From Isoetes taiwanensis (taxonomy: Eukaryota > Streptophyta > Lycopodiopsida > Isoetales > Isoetaceae), in NCBI GenBank assembly GCA_021234155.1, contig JAJEKV010000002.1:28077339-28141338 (forward strand): a DNA stretch of 64,000 nt, read 5' to 3'. The position numbers and the translations under genes are program-made. Below are positions 42,140-53,640 of the stretch, piece after piece. Positions within the stretch are counted from its first letter, which is position 1; the number at the start of each line of letters is the position of its first letter. Below the pieces are notes generated by a model. That model was not told where the DNA came from, ran no database searches, and saw nothing but the letters and a program-made list of their open reading frames with translations.

Positions 42140-43555
42140 CATGTCTACACAGGAAGAATCAATGCTCAATTGTCTCGTCCCTCTGTGTACATAAGGGACA
42201 AAGTGCAGATACCTTTGGACAAAATCTGTGCACTAGAATATTAACGCAGACAACGATGAATGACTTGCCACCATAAAACAGATACTTTGGGATGGAGTAG
42301 TTTATCCCATATCCATTTCCATACTGCTTTCTGCCGGTCCCTAGGAATGACCAAAGGCCACTTGGATGAAGGAGACAAGGCATCCGCAGCAAGCAAGACC
42401 TTGTCCATGGAATTCACCAACTTATCTGCTTTGACATGCTCATGAAATACCCAAGGCTGGGGGTCATCCACTTGTGCTATTGGAGGAAGAACTGAAGACA
42501 CCTTCTGCCAAATAGCCCGATCCCATCTTAAAAGGAGGAACTTAGCTCTAAACTCTTCCCATCTCAACAGCTGCCTTTGATTATTATACCAAACAGATAT
42601 CATATATACACCTGCTGATCTCCATCGACGCTGCGTCAATGGGTGGACTGAAGATACCAGAGGACCACCGTCCAGTGGAATCCACCAACAACTTGCAGTA
42701 GTGCTAGTATGCACAAGATAGTGAAAATAAAACAGAGATTATACAGTCTCCCATGAAACTAGCAATCCTTTAAGAAATGGAGACGCATTAGGGTATGCGG
42801 ACAGTGGATAAAACAGAGCCCAAGGGAAAAGTGGTCTAACAGATAGAGACCGAAAAGAAGTGCGCATTTGTAAAGACTGATAAACTACACGGGAACCCGA
42901 GGACTCATCCACATTATTCAAAATTCTCCAAATCATCACTTGTTCTGCAAAAGAAAATTGATCATCCCAAGGCCGCCAAAATGCTTTGGCAACATGCACT
43001 TTTCCCAACTGACATTGACAGCAGCACCCTTTGTCTGTTTCCCCCCAAATGAAGCTGATAACCCTGACGATAAGTTGTACTTTTGACTGTGGAGCCAACA
43101 TGAATGAAGCCATATACACATGGGTGCTACTTAAAACTGTCTTAGCCACAACGATTCGTCCCGCCATGGAAAGCTTAGCTGTGGATCACCAGAAAAGGTG
43201 CTTTTCTAAGGGCTTAATCATTGCCTCTCAAGCATCTCCTGATGAGATATGAACACCTACAGGGATACTAAGAAGTTTGGTTGCTTTACCATGGCAAAGT
43301 ATCTTCCATGGATAGGCAGTTACGCATGGTGGAACTGGAGACTCCAATGCCCATAATGCTGTGAACTTCTGCCAACCCACAAAAATACCAGATGCTAGGG
43401 AAAAAGAATCCAACAAGGAAATGGCATTCTGCAAATTTTGCTCATCTGCCCTCAAAAAAAGGAAAGTGTCATCTGCATATTGATTACAGATCTCTTGCGA
43501 CCCATTGTTCATAGGAAGTCCATGCAAGATTCCCTCATGAGCGGTAGTACATTGA
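42140..43555 (-). pseudogene. L1-type LINE ORF2, RT to zinc domain
   Basis: Minus-strand frames in order: SQEICNQYADDTFLFLRADE (43490-43430, intact YADD), LLSIPVGVHISS, MAGRIVVAKTVLSSTHVYMA (43167 on), ISFIWGETDKG, then RRWRSAGVYMISVWYNNQ and LLHPKVSVLWWQVIHRCLR (42714-42241), and finally the zinc site RFCPKVSALCPLCTQRDETIEH (to 42159). Only three or four frame breaks. The 3' end after the zinc site and everything before the YADD block are lost. It supplied the reference order that shows the 12.7-13.6 kb copy is inverted at its 5' side. Confidence 0.85.
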
Positions 43556-43570
43556 ATTGATCCGTAACAT

Positions 43571-44230
43571 CCAAATCTTGAAAAGAAAGTTGATATTCAA
43601 GCATCTTCCGGATCATCTTCAGATGATACAACATGTGTTACTGGCATAATGGATGATAGCTCATCGAGTAAGGATAGCACAAGTGGAGGGGATGATGTTG
43701 AACCACTTGTGTTAAGATGCACTAGAGGAAAATCAATTGCTTTAACTTTAAGCGCTTATTTTGAGAAGGGAATATATACAGTTACTCACAGTTACTCATT
43801 CAGACCAGACCGACAGAGATTTTACTAATGAAATCCCTGATTCCCTCAAAGCCATCATTATTCAATTTGACCGCAGGACAATGGATGTTGGGAGGGACAA
43901 CTACCATCTATGTTAGAGGAGTTTACATATTGGGGCCATAGATACATGATTGCACCATCAAAACTCTTACCCGAGGCAGGCAGGGGTTTGTATATTTTAG
44001 ATCGTGTTAATGTGTGACCGGGAGAAATAGCAATATTGATGGCATATGGCGGTCCTTTGTTCCCATGGGGTACATGGCAAAAACTAGCATCCTTCATGCC
44101 AAGCATGTCTACTTATGGCATGACACTGAATGCTGCATCTTGGTTGGAACGTAAAAGTCACGGGCAAAATGTTTGTTGCAATGAGTTGATTTTTGTTGAT
44201 GGCCGACCAAATCTTCATGGAAGGCACTAA
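43571..44230 (+). pseudogene. SET-domain-like gene fragment
   Basis: The frame at 43900-44230 reads EEFTYWGHRYMIAPSKLLPE, then AGRGLYILDRVNV, a stop, PGEIAILMAYGGPLFPWGTW, SMSTYGMTLNA and FVDGRPNLHG. The pattern S-LP-AGRGL-----V--GE-----YGG----W is that of SET-domain entry, and TYGM..DGRPN resembles the later part before the N-H-C motif, which is missing. Upstream, 43571-43828 is open and acidic Ser-rich (SSGSSSDDTTCVTGIMDDSS). Whether both belong to one gene is unclear. One in-frame stop plus truncation make it a pseudogene. The SET call is tentative; no catalytic NHS motif can be seen. Confidence 0.4.
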
Positions 44231-45152
44231 TTGGAAGGCCAAAAAATGCCTCCGCCATTTTTCTTGAATTTTTTGTCCTCTTCCTCCTTTTTCTATTTGA
44301 ATTTGATTCTTGGCAAAAACCTTCTGTGGAACTCGAAATTGTGTCAGATTGGAGGGGGAATTCAAGCAATTAGAGTGGCTGCCCTTGTAGAGGGTCAGCT
44401 TTATTGAAATCTAAACTTATGGAATCTAAACTTTTTGCAATTATCAAGCAGGGACAGAAATTTATTTGTGGATTTCTTCGTGGCCTTCCTGTTGATCTTT
44501 GGAATTCGTTCTTAACAGAGAACTTCTTCCCAGATATTTATTTCTCATAGGATTGCTTCTCTGCGCTTTTGAAGGCAGATCAGATCAATCTTTTGTCAAA
44601 ATCTTCGAAAAAATTCTGCTGATCCGTCAAATTTCATCCCCTTTGGAAATTTCAAGGATCTTACTCTGCTAGACAAAAGCAAAATGACTCCTCTTTCTGA
44701 TAAAACTCTAATTTGGGATAATCTTTCAAAAGATCCAAGCACAATTGGGAATTGTCCTCAAATTAACCCCGCTACTGGATCTCTTCCAATCTCGCTACCA
44801 TTCATGGTATTTATCTCAACTCTCCAATGGTGCTTGAAAAATTGAAATGTCTCTCAAATACTGCTGTTATTAATAAGGTTAACAAGGTTGGTATCAGTAT
44901 TGAAAAGTTATGGTCATTCCTTCTTTCTCTTCAAAAAGGACTTTTAATCAAGGTTGTTTATTGGCTTAATTATCCCTACATCATGATTGAATGTTAAAGC
45001 CAAAGGTCTGCTAATTTCCTTCTGCACAGTGGTATTCTTATCTTTGAGAATTTCCACTTATCCTTCATAAAATGGAATCCTAAGCTTTCATTTGCCGATC
45101 TCAAAAACTTTTATGTAGCCTCAACATCTTTATTTGGCTTAAATCCAATTTA

Positions 45153-46231
45153 TTGGAACGAGGAATCTATCAGAGTCTGTTTAACTCAATTGGAAATTAT
45201 GTTTCTAATGTTTATGCTTCCTATAAGCCTCCTGTTGTTTATGTCCAGATTGAAATTTCCAAAGAAATTCCTACCTCTATTCCTTTCACAGATTGCTTTG
45301 GCCAAAAACCATCCTTGGATTTCAGATGGAATGGATTACCTCCTACTTGCTCTACTTGTGATTCTAGGCATTTCTGGTACACTAACTGTAAGGAAAATGA
45401 GATTCCAAATAATAACTCAAAGGTGAATTATGCTGATACAATAATGCACTCTCAAATTTCAAAGATCTGTCTATCTCAGAAAGGCTACAAGAGGTGCATG
45501 ATTCCACATGGAGAAGGGTTAATGGAAGTGCAAGAAGAATTGCAAAGAAAAGAATGGAAAAAGAGATTCAGAATAATACAGATTCTCAAAAAATGGTAAA
45601 TTTTAAAGACTACTACGACATGACTGAGTCTGAAAAATATAAATTCAAGGGAAAAGCTAAAGTTGACATGGCTACTACAAGTACTAAGGATCTTCACTTC
45701 GCTTTAGCTCAAATTGCTATAGGATCGAATTTTTTGACTAAAAAAAGGCTTAGTCATAATTCCAACTCAAATTGGAATCTGTCCAACTGGCTTCCAGCTA
45801 AGGGTACGAGAGATTCATTAACTAAGGAAATTCAAGCAAAGTATTCCTTGCAGAATAAAGTGACAGGAAAAAAGCAAAACAAGCATATTGAAGATAATTC
45901 AATTGCTATTCAAAACAATACCTTAAACAAAGATATTGCCGAAACCTCTAAAAAGGCTTCTATTGCAAATTACAAAAATGACTCTTTGTTAGAATCTGGA
46001 GGCAATTCTAATATTCAGCAAACTGTTCCAAGAGTTTCTCCTTCAAAAATTACACAGGGAGCTCAAGGCTTTATGGATTTAGAAACAATTATGGTGAACA
46101 CATCTACTGGAGGGAATAATAAAGGGAAGATTACTCTACATAATGAAGACACTGAGGAGGTAATTCTCTGCTCTAATCAATTTGTTGTTTTTACTAATTC
46201 ACATGCAGAACAAATGGAATTACTGCACTAA
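45153..46231 (+). pseudogene. LINE ORF1 (DUF4283-type RNA-binding protein with CCHC knuckle)
   Basis: Frame 45153-45599 reads LFNSIGNYVSNVYASYKPPV, then YVQIEISKEIPTSIPF, then FRWNGLPPTCSTCDSRHFWYTNC. In plant L1 ORF1 the same order is seen: an RNA-binding DUF4283 domain, then a W-(R/E)-N-LP--C--C---(G)H----C knuckle. After a frameshift near 45590, 45494-46231 continues with a long hydrophilic Lys/Asn/Ser-rich region. The upstream part (44400-45150; for example FICGFLRGLPVDLWNSF) belongs to the same ORF with several stops. Known role: binds the element RNA to form the ribonucleoprotein particle. Confidence 0.7.
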
Positions 46232-46751
46232 GAGAATTAGGATCATGCTAAAGATCAACCTCATATATCTCAGTCTTCAAATTTGTCTCCTCCAAATTTA
46301 CTAGGAAAGGAAATTGTTGTTCCTAAAATCATGAATTTTCTAGACCTAATTGAGCTATCCTCTCCAGACTCCACATTGCCTTATCATAATCATTAGCCTA
46401 TATCAGATAAAATTGGTCATCAGTTAGCTTCCATTGACTTTAGTGGAAAGTCACAAAATTCATCTCCTCTGGTAGACCTGGCTAAAAATGATTTGGAAAT
46501 AGACAGTCAGTATTGTCAGCAGGATATCAGATTGGCAGAAAACTCTTCTTAGTGTCTGAGTAGGCAAAAGGATTATGACAGTGAATTTGTTCCAGAAACT
46601 CCAGAATTTGCAGGGCAAGATAACACTGAAGCTGAGAAAAGAACTCTTCCAGGCAAGTTCTTGACCCTACTAAAATTCATTTGAATAATAGAATAGAGAT
46701 GAAATTAATGAAATTCATAATAACTCTATTATTAATAGGACAGTTAATAAA

Positions 46752-47021
46752 TTGTTTGAATTTATTCCAGGGGGTATTTCTTCTGAAGATGAAGACAGTG
46801 ACAAAGAAAATATCTGTACCAATGAGAAAGATAATAATTGGGATCTTGAATACTATCTTAATACTTCTGCTATTGTTAATAAAGACAAACAAGATCTCAA
46901 TAAATCTAAAGTTAATAAAAGAAAAGTTCATATCTCTGCTCATATAAATGCTCATGCTAATAATACCAGAAGTAAACATAAAAAGGAAAGAAAGGGAAAA
47001 GCTAAAACGAAACACAGATAG
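46752..47021 (+). pseudogene. ORF1 C-terminal part of the L1-type LINE
   Basis: Frame reads FIPGGISSEDEDSDKENICT, acidic, then KVNKRKVHISAHINAHANN and ends in a strongly basic tail KHKKERKGKAKTKHR, just before ORF2. It is separated from the earlier ORF1 part by stops (46232-46680, where readable pieces such as NFLDLIELSSPDSTL and EFVPETPEFAGQDNTEAE still show the same frame character). Confidence 0.55.
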
Positions 47022-47053
47022 TGTCCTCATTTTTTTCTTTCCTGTCTTTTATC

Positions 47054-47650
47054 ATGAAGATTCTCTTATGGAATCTTAGAGGCATCAAAGGTGCTCTCAA
47101 AAGAAGGAGAGTTATCTCTCAGATTAAATCTTATAAGGCTGACATTGTTCTATTGCAAGAATTAAAGCTTCAGAAATTTGAGTGTGCCAATTTGGGAGAA
47201 TGGATTAATCCTAATAGTTCCTCAATATGAATGGAAGCTGATGGTACTTCTGGGGGCATTTGCATGATCTGGAAGGATATGTAAACTAAGCTATTTTATA
47301 ATAGTCCTAGTAGAATGTGGCAGTGCACTATTTTCAATCTCAAGGATAAGCTTTTTGGCCTTATCAACATTTATGCCTCAACCAATCCCAAAGAGAGAGA
47401 ACTCCTTTGGTCTGATATAAATAATTGGATGAAGAATCAGAACATTATAGATTGGATTGTAGCAAGTGACTTTAACAACAGTCCAACTTGGGATCAGAAA
47501 TTGGGAAACAAAATCAATATGACCATACTTGAAAAAGCAAACCGGAGTAACTTTATTGACGATAATTCTTTGTTACTAATCCCTTCTTTATCTGCTAAGT
47601 ATACTTGGTCTAACAAGAGAAAAGGAGATGCCAGAGTTTATTCTTGATAG
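47054..47650 (+). pseudogene. LINE ORF2, AP-type endonuclease
   Basis: The ATG at 47054 starts MKILLWNLRGIKGALKRRRV, then ADIVLLQELKL (catalytic Glu in LQE), the normal entry of plant L1 endonucleases. After a stop near 47230 it continues as GGICMIWKD, FGLINIYASTNPKERELLW and DWIVASDFNNSPTWDQKLG, where GDFN is changed to SDFN, and then SAKYTWSNKRKGDARV (the (F/Y)TW-N motif). The final SDH block follows as AISDHQPQC near 47725 in another frame. At least three stops. Confidence 0.85.
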
Positions 47651-47810
47651 GTTTCACTTAAACATCTCTGGCTCTAATTTCTGAGACAATGCTTATGTTT
47701 TCAGTGATGAGTCTATAGCTATATCTGATCATCAGCCTCAATGTCTTTGTACTTATCATCAAATCTCGGTCCTAAGATCTGGAAACATTCCTTACAAATT
47801 CAAATCTAGT

Positions 47811-48974
47811 ATGCTCCAAAATAGTTACTTTTGTGAACAGTTCAGAGAGTTTTATTCTAACCTCCCTAGAGTCATTGATTATATGTCCATGAAAAGCTTT
47901 TACTCTAATTTAAAAACCTCTAAATCATGGATCAAAGAATGGACTAAGCAACTGAACTCAGGAAAAAATAAAGAGAAAAAAATCATGTTCGAGCATATGA
48001 GAGATGTCAGAATGGCTTTGCAAGATGGCCCCTTTAATTCTTCTTTACATCTCCAAGAAGAAAATCTTGAAAGGAAAATTAAACTTATTGAGGAGATTGA
48101 AGCCAAAGGTGTTGCTATTAGATGCAAAATTAAGTACACTAATGATATGGACTCAGGATGTACCAGATTCTTTTTCAGAGTTGCTAAGTCTAGACAAGTT
48201 AAAAGTTCTAACAATGAAATCAAGGATGACTCTAGAAATACATTGAAATCCCCTTCTAATATCTCAAATTTCTTTTACTCGAAGTATTCTATGTTGTTCT
48301 CTAGGAAAGTAACTTCTTCTCTCTTGGAAAAGGTGTAAGACAAGGATGCCCCCTGGCTCCTTATTTATTCATTGTGCTTGCTAAACTCTTAACTAAGGAT
48401 ATCAAGCATCACCAAAACATTGGTAACATTATTGGGCTTAGTCTTCCCAATTCTATTGATTGATTCTTTATGTATTCAGCAATATGCTGATGATATCTTA
48501 TCTTTTCTGGAAAATGAGCCTAATAACATTGCCTTCTTTATGGAAATCTTGAGTCAATTCAGTGCTGCATCTGGGGTGGATTTAAGTTTGTCCAAATGTG
48601 TCATTATTGGTGATATTGCTGATTCTCATGTGGCTGGTATTCAAGTTATTAAAACCACTGAAGCCACTAAACTTTTAGGCATGCCTTTGTCTGTTAACAC
48701 AAATCTTACTGGCCTGTGTCCCCCTATTGTTGAGAAACTAAGAGCAAAGCTTCATATGTACAGAAACTCTCTGGCTGGTCGAGTTGTTATTGCAAATCAA
48801 GTTCTCACCAGCTCTCACATTTACTTCTCTACAGCTTTAGTAGCTCCTGCTACTATTTATAAACAAAATGAGAAGATCATAAGAGGCTTCATTTGGAATG
48901 GCAATAACTTGGTTAACTGGAATATCACCACAAGAAAGAAAAAAGAAGGAAGGAAGGAAGGAAGTATATTTTAA
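47811..48974 (+). pseudogene. LINE ORF2, reverse transcriptase with internal deletion
   Basis: 47811-48338 covers the region between endonuclease and RT (FREFYSNLPRVIDYMS, WIKEWTKQLNSGKNKEK). At about 48320 the text jumps from FYSKYSMLFSRKVTSSLLE directly to GVRQGCPLAPYLF, an RT palm motif. The RT fingers and the first catalytic Asp, roughly 200 codons, are thus missing. The rest (48420-48974) holds QQYADDILSFL, LLGMPLSVNTNLTG, SLAGRVVIANQVLTSSHIYF and IRGFIWNGN. It stops where the other LINE is inserted (NITTRKKKEG at 48945). Confidence 0.85.
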
Positions 48975-48983
48975 CGTCCGCGG

Positions 48984-49126
48984 AGGCCAAACTTGACCTA
49001 TGAGACGGTACATGCAGTACACAAAGCAGATAAAACCACATCAAAAAGACAAATGCTACTATACAATGTGTCCCTACTACTGGGATGAAAAAACCCCCAC
49101 ATGGGAGAAAAAACCCTGGTAGTAGG
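48984..49126 (-). repeat. Conserved 3' hairpins of the LINE (copy at 49 kb, divergent arms)
   Basis: Hairpin 2: AGGCCAA (48984-48990) with TTGACCT (48993-48999). Hairpin 1: CCTACTAC (49073-49080) with GTAGTAGG (49119-49126), perfect, with AAAAAACCCCC and AAAAAACCC inside. The arm sequences differ from the ATTACTG/CAGTAAT of the other copies on both sides, so pairing is kept by double changes. Confidence 0.7.
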
Positions 49127-49129
49127 CTT

Positions 49130-49720
49130 TCAGATACCTTGTCCTGTAAGGGATTCTCTAACGGTAGAGACTTGCAAAATGTAGGATGCGAGACGTGCAA
49201 CCATTGGCGATGCCAGCAATTGATGCAGCGGTGCCGCAGAGCATCTAAGATCAGCATGTGTTGCACGGATATGCGTATATGCCGGACACTCTTGCAGAGC
49301 ATGGTGCTCATCCTCTACTGTTCGCATGTGGCAACACTGGCATATTCTCTCATGCCGGGGGATTCTCTGCCCTCCATCTGTAGTCCAACAACCTGTTTCA
49401 ATTCTGAGATGATGGGACCCCGTCCTCACGAAGGCAATAGCTCTCCGTTTCTTCATAGATATATGCGCTTTCAAGTACTGGTGTGGGCCATGTTCCAGTG
49501 TTGGATTAACTTGTGTGTGATAGTGCTCTGTTTTAGGCTTTGCACGAGTGGCTGCATCCCACAGAGTAGTGGCAAAGCGCTCATTCAAGTGTGCAGCGTG
49601 TCCCTGGGCATCAGGCATAGCCACAATTTGCTGGTAGTCTTTAGACCACGTTGCGAACCACCCCTGACAGTGCTCCTGCCATACCCTCTTTAGTCGTGGT
49701 GGCTCTTGTGCCAATAACAA
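49130..49720 (-). CDS. LINE ORF2 C-terminal region with Cys/His zinc site
   Basis: An open frame of 196 codons. It reads LKRVWQEHCQGWFATWSKDY, then DAATRAKPKTEHYHTQVNPT, GPHQYLKAHISMKKRRAIAF, VRTGSHHLRIETGCW and the zinc site ICQCCHMRTVEDEHHALQEC. The C-x-C-C ... H ... C pattern after a R-G-HHLRIE-G-W motif occurs at the C-terminus of a number of LINE RT proteins. It is the longest open piece of this family in the window. Part of an otherwise broken ORF2. Confidence 0.75.
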   Translation of the reverse strand: MLLAQEPPRLKRVWQEHCQGWFATWSKDYQQIVAMPDAQGHAAHLNERFATTLWDAATRAKPKTEHYHTQVNPTLEHGPHQYLKAHISMKKRRAIAFVRTGSHHLRIETGCWTTDGGQRIPRHERICQCCHMRTVEDEHHALQECPAYTHIRATHADLRCSAAPLHQLLASPMVARLASYILQVSTVRESLTGQGI

Positions 49721-51336
49721 AGCCCTCGGGGGATGATGACCTTGTGGAAATATGCAAGATGTCTGCGCATAGCGGAATGTTTCAGGGACTAGAACCCAGT
49801 CTCATATAGCAAAATCTGATAAGGCACCGTGTCCTTGATACCTAGGCTGTATGTTAAGAAGGCCTTTTGCACCCTCTCTAGCTTATCCTGTGTGTTCTTG
49901 CTAATTCTTTGGACCCCGGACCTCTACCCCATACAACAATACCGGGTTCAACGAGTGCTCACGAGCAGTGTGTGCTCTATGTGCTTGATCACATAGGTCT
50001 ATTCTCAGCAGCAGCTATTCTCGCATAGCATACTGGGGCTTTCCATCCCGTCTTTGACCCGTCTTTCCACAGTCATCCCATAACATGCTAGCTTAAAAAA
50101 GTCGATTCCCGGATACTTGAAGGTCCTTACAACATCCACCTTCGGTCCTCTGTAATAGAGATCCGGGATATCATGTCGAGGAGAGGATCGCCATGAGCTT
50201 AGTTTTTCTGCAGTTCACCGTCATTTCTGTTGTGTCACGTAACCTACTAAGAGCGCCCAAATGTTGCTTTGATACTCCGGGTTGTATGGGATAGCAAGTC
50301 TACATCGTCCGCGATAGAGCAATTGCCTTATACCGTATGCCTCTTCAGTAGCTGCGGGCCACCGCCCCATGTTCTTGCATCCGTGTCTCCAACTTGTCAA
50401 TGTAGAGACCAAAGAACGTTGGAGATAACGGACATCCCTGTTTAACCCCTATGGTGCTAGCAACTCGATGATCCGATGCGGGCAATGCAAAGATATATCC
50501 CATCATAGAGTCTATAGATGACATTTTGTAAGTCATGTGGGGCATGCGGCGCCTCCAAATCTTCGCCACAACAGTCCCGAGGGACCGTGATCATATGCCG
50601 CCTTGAAATCTACTTAAACAAGAAGATACAGTCACGCCCAAGCGCATTGCAGTAGCTTCCATAAGGATTTCGAGAGTGAATATATGGTCGATTGTGGAGT
50701 GGGGGTGGCTTAAACCCCCCACGGCCAAATGCACGCCTCCGGCTTCCTCAGCCCACTGAGTTAACTTCTTCTCCACCACACCTGCTAAAAGCTTTGCGAG
50801 TAATGGGCTCACCATGATCATGCGGTAGTTCGCCGAATCATCCCTATCACCTAATCTTATGAATTGGGGTGACCTTGCTAACCATCCACTCCCCCGGGAG
50901 GCCCTCCCTTATGGCATGGTTAATGATCGCTGTCAAAGGCCCTAGCAAAGCTGGCCCACCCCATTTCAATAACTCGGCTTGAAGTCCTTGCAAGTCCTTC
51001 GCTTTGCCATTAGCCAGGTGTCTAAGGCCCTATTGGATGTCTTCCTCTGTGAGCTGCAGCATTTCTCCTACCTGATCTGGAACCCTAGCAGCTGCTCCTG
51101 GGGGATCATACAACTCCTCCAAGCGATGCATCCACTGGTCTATGGTAATATTGCCGGGTGGTTGATGCCTCTTGTACAACACTCTACGCAAGAAGGCTTT
51201 CGGCTCGGTCATCAACAAATCAAACATGCGCTGCTGATGGTCTGTAATGCACGCATGCCTTTTGGATTTCAAGAATGCTCTATAGTCCTGAACGGCCTGC
51301 TGCCACAGCTGTGGATCTAAGACGAGGCGCAGGTGG

Positions 51337-52565
51337 TTTGGCTTTGCAAAAACCTTCATAAACAAGCTCAAGCTCTTGCTGGCAAGTTTGTTTGGAAGGC
51401 TATAAATGGTTCTGATAGTGTGGCCTCTAAGTTCATTATGTACTGGCTTAAGAAAAGTTTCCCTTTGGGACACCCTACTGTTGCTCATGATCTACCAAAT
51501 TCTGTTTTTTCTGAAGTCTCTTTAGCCATAAATATGTCTCCTTTAATGAGAAATATTCTAAAGGCTTGGAATAATATATTCTTGGCTTTTAAATATGACC
51601 ATGGTAATAATTTTCATTCAGCAATGCCTATCTTCTGGTCTCTCTCCTTCAAGGACCATCCCAACTATGTGCTTGCTTTGAAACATCCTCAGATTTATAA
51701 GAAGTGGTATTCTTATGGTATCAGAACATTGGGTGATCTGTGGAATAATGACAGATGGATTACCTGGTCGAATCCTAAAATGAAGATTAAGGGATCCAAC
51801 TCAGACAAGAAAATTTATAATCATGTCAGAAACAAAGTTGGTAACTTGATTCCTTCTTGAATACAAGATATTGGTCTGGATTGGAATTTAAACAAGAAAT
51901 CTTGTTATAAGGTAAAGGATATTTATAACTTCTTGAATCACAGCTTAGATCTCCCTAAGTCTTCTACTGTTTGGAATATTGATTCAAATGCCACCAAAAT
52001 CCTTTTTCTTAATGTCTGGAATTCTTATGCTTCTAAGAAAATATCCTTCTTTATTTGGCTTATTGCCAATAAAAGCATTCCATGTCTAAAGGTTGTTGCC
52101 ACTAGAAATCCCAATTTGACTGCTAATTGTCCTTTGAATTGTAATAATATAGAAGATTTGGAGCATATTTTTTCTATTCAAAGTTGGATCCTCTCTGGAC
52201 TTGGTTCAATAGACAATTTGGTCATTATGACAAATCTTCCATCATTAGCTTCTTGCAAGGAATACTTATAAAAATACTATTGCTTTCTTAACTCTTTGGA
52301 ATATTTGAAAGTCGAGAAACAGGTGCTTATATGGTCATAAAAGGTTTTCTTTGACTTGGATTAAACTGCATATTAAATATGATATTGAGCTTTGTGCTAC
52401 AACTCATAGAAAGGTCTATGCTGATAATTATGACAGGTGTTGGGATCAACTTGGTGAATATGTTGGGTATCATAATTTATTTATATCAAGAATTCAATTT
52501 AGAAATACTAACTAACAAGGTGCTGACACAGAGGGTTGCCCTCCAGTTTCTTGAGGGAGAGGTGG
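51337..52565 (+). pseudogene. LINE ORF2, post-RT part and zinc domain (L1-type, after insertion)
   Basis: QALAGKFVWKAINGSDSVAS, then FWSLSFKDHPNYVLALK, GIRTLGDLWNNDRW (counterpart of G--T--DL---G-W), a stop at 51860, then WNIDSNATKILFLNVWNSYA, KISFFIWLIANKSIPC and CPLNCNNIEDLEHIF (zf-RVT). Later TLWNIWKSRN-type sequence near 52295 and a last open stretch ending at 52567. The zinc site is C..C..H with the last Cys lost. Confidence 0.8.
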
Positions 52566-52590
52566 CCTAAATCTAAATGTGAAGTCATGT

Positions 52591-53030
52591 TTTCATAATC
52601 TATATTTAAATTAAAGTAGGCCCCTACCATGTTCTTACAATCAGTTTGTAGTTCCCCTATATTCATATAACAAACCCGTCCACAAGTGCCACTCGTGAAT
52701 TGTGCATGTAACTGAGTAGTTTAGTGTTTTCGCGGATAGAATCTTGAATTTATGTCTTTGTGGCATCGCATCCCCATTTTTAGTCAACAATGGATTGACC
52801 ATCTCATACAAATCTGTGCTCTCGTACTCATAAGACAGCTCTGCATCACGAAACTTCCAGACAAAGAAAAACAACTCGCCATAACTCATTTTGTAGCTAG
52901 AACTTTATCTTTATATAGCATTCTGCGTCAACTCTCTGCAAACAAGACTGTTTGTTGCAGCTATCCTCAAATTGATGAGGCCTTTTCACTCCAAGAAATA
53001 AGAATACTCCAAGAGACCACATCCTGATTG
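52591..53030. other. Spacer, no gene recognised
   Basis: Frames at 52641-52889 (minus) and 52752-53027 (plus) overlap each other and resemble nothing I know. The plus-strand phrase ILRQLSANKTVCCSYPQID is not diagnostic. Confidence 0.4.
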
Positions 53031-53034
53031 GGTA

Positions 53035-53640
53035 TCTGCTGAAAGAGGTCCACAGTCGGTCTGAGATTCCCATGTTGTCAATAAGCAGAGAGGATAATGC
53101 TCCATAATATACTATATGGGGTAGGCATTTGGTGAAATAAACTCAGGGCCTCCATCAGCTGATCATTCTGGCAAAATGCTAACACCATGTTATTCCAAAA
53201 AACATTACTTCATATAGGCATTCGCTGGAAAAATTCCAAGGCTTTCTCAAGTTGCCCATTCTGTGCATATGCTGCAACCATGGTATTCCATGTGATAACA
53301 TCACGTCTTCGCATTTGTTAAAATAGTTCCATAGCTTCCACTAAATGCCCTTGCTCAGCATAGGCTGAAATTACCAAATTCCATGAAGTTGTATCTCGAC
53401 GAAGCATGTTTTGAAAGTATTCTCACGCTGCCCATGTTGCCCATATCCTGAAAGCATAGTATTCGATGAGACCACATCTTGCTTCGGCATTTGCTGAAAA
53501 CGATGAAGGGCTTTATCAAGCTGTGCCTGTTGAACATAGACGGAGATCATTGCATTCCATGACATTTGCGATTTAAGTATTTGCATTCTCCACATAGAGA
53601 TCCATTTTGAATACTCGGATTGGAGATCAGGAAACAAAAA
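53035..53640 (-). pseudogene. Pentatricopeptide repeat (PPR) protein fragment
   Basis: Minus strand: SWNAMISVYVQQAQLDKALH, RFQQMPKQDVVSSNTMLSGY, then, with frame changes, WNTMVAAYAQNGQLEKALEF, QMPTPYSILWSIILSAY and DLFQQIPNQDVVSWSILIS. About five consecutive PPR units of 31-35 residues (W(N)-M---Y---G---(K/E)AL-LF--MP--D(V/I)---). No start, no conserved E or DYW end. Several frameshifts and stops. Organelle RNA-binding proteins of this family are very numerous in plants, most of all in seed-free plants, so a dead copy is no surprise. Confidence 0.8.

Larger units (their letters stand above)
48950..51336 (-). mobile_element. LINE, hairpin family, inserted in the L1-type LINE
   Basis: On the plus strand it begins after (AAGG)n at 48944-48965 with TTTTAACGTCCGCGG and the two hairpins, then ORF2 on the minus strand. 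5' part: WQQAVQDYRAFLKSKR (51300) and ELYDPPGAAARVPDQVGEML (51120); RT: MVSPLLAKLLAGVVEKKLTQ and HSTIDHIFTL (50820-50690), GVKQGCPLSPTFFGLYIDKL (50440-50390); C-terminus 49720-49130. The endonuclease part is cut off. The host ORF2 resumes at about 51337. Host sequence at the junction was AGAAAAAAGAAGGA, so the insertion went into a purine-rich run. Confidence 0.85.
44390..52590 (+). mobile_element. Nearly complete L1-type LINE, interrupted
   Basis: Plus strand: ORF1 (about 44400-47021), a 32-bp gap, ORF2 starting at 47054 with an L1-type endonuclease, an RT with an internal deletion near 48320, and after the nested minus-strand LINE (about 48955-51336) the post-RT region, zinc domain and tail to about 52565. 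A poly(A) tail is not seen. It is less decayed than other L1 pieces here but has stops in every part. Confidence 0.85.

Noticed and set aside
51030-51488. 152-codon minus-strand frame across the LINE/L1 border at 51336
   Set aside because: Its first third is antisense to the host L1 ORF2; only the part below 51336 belongs to the nested LINE. It is not a fused gene.
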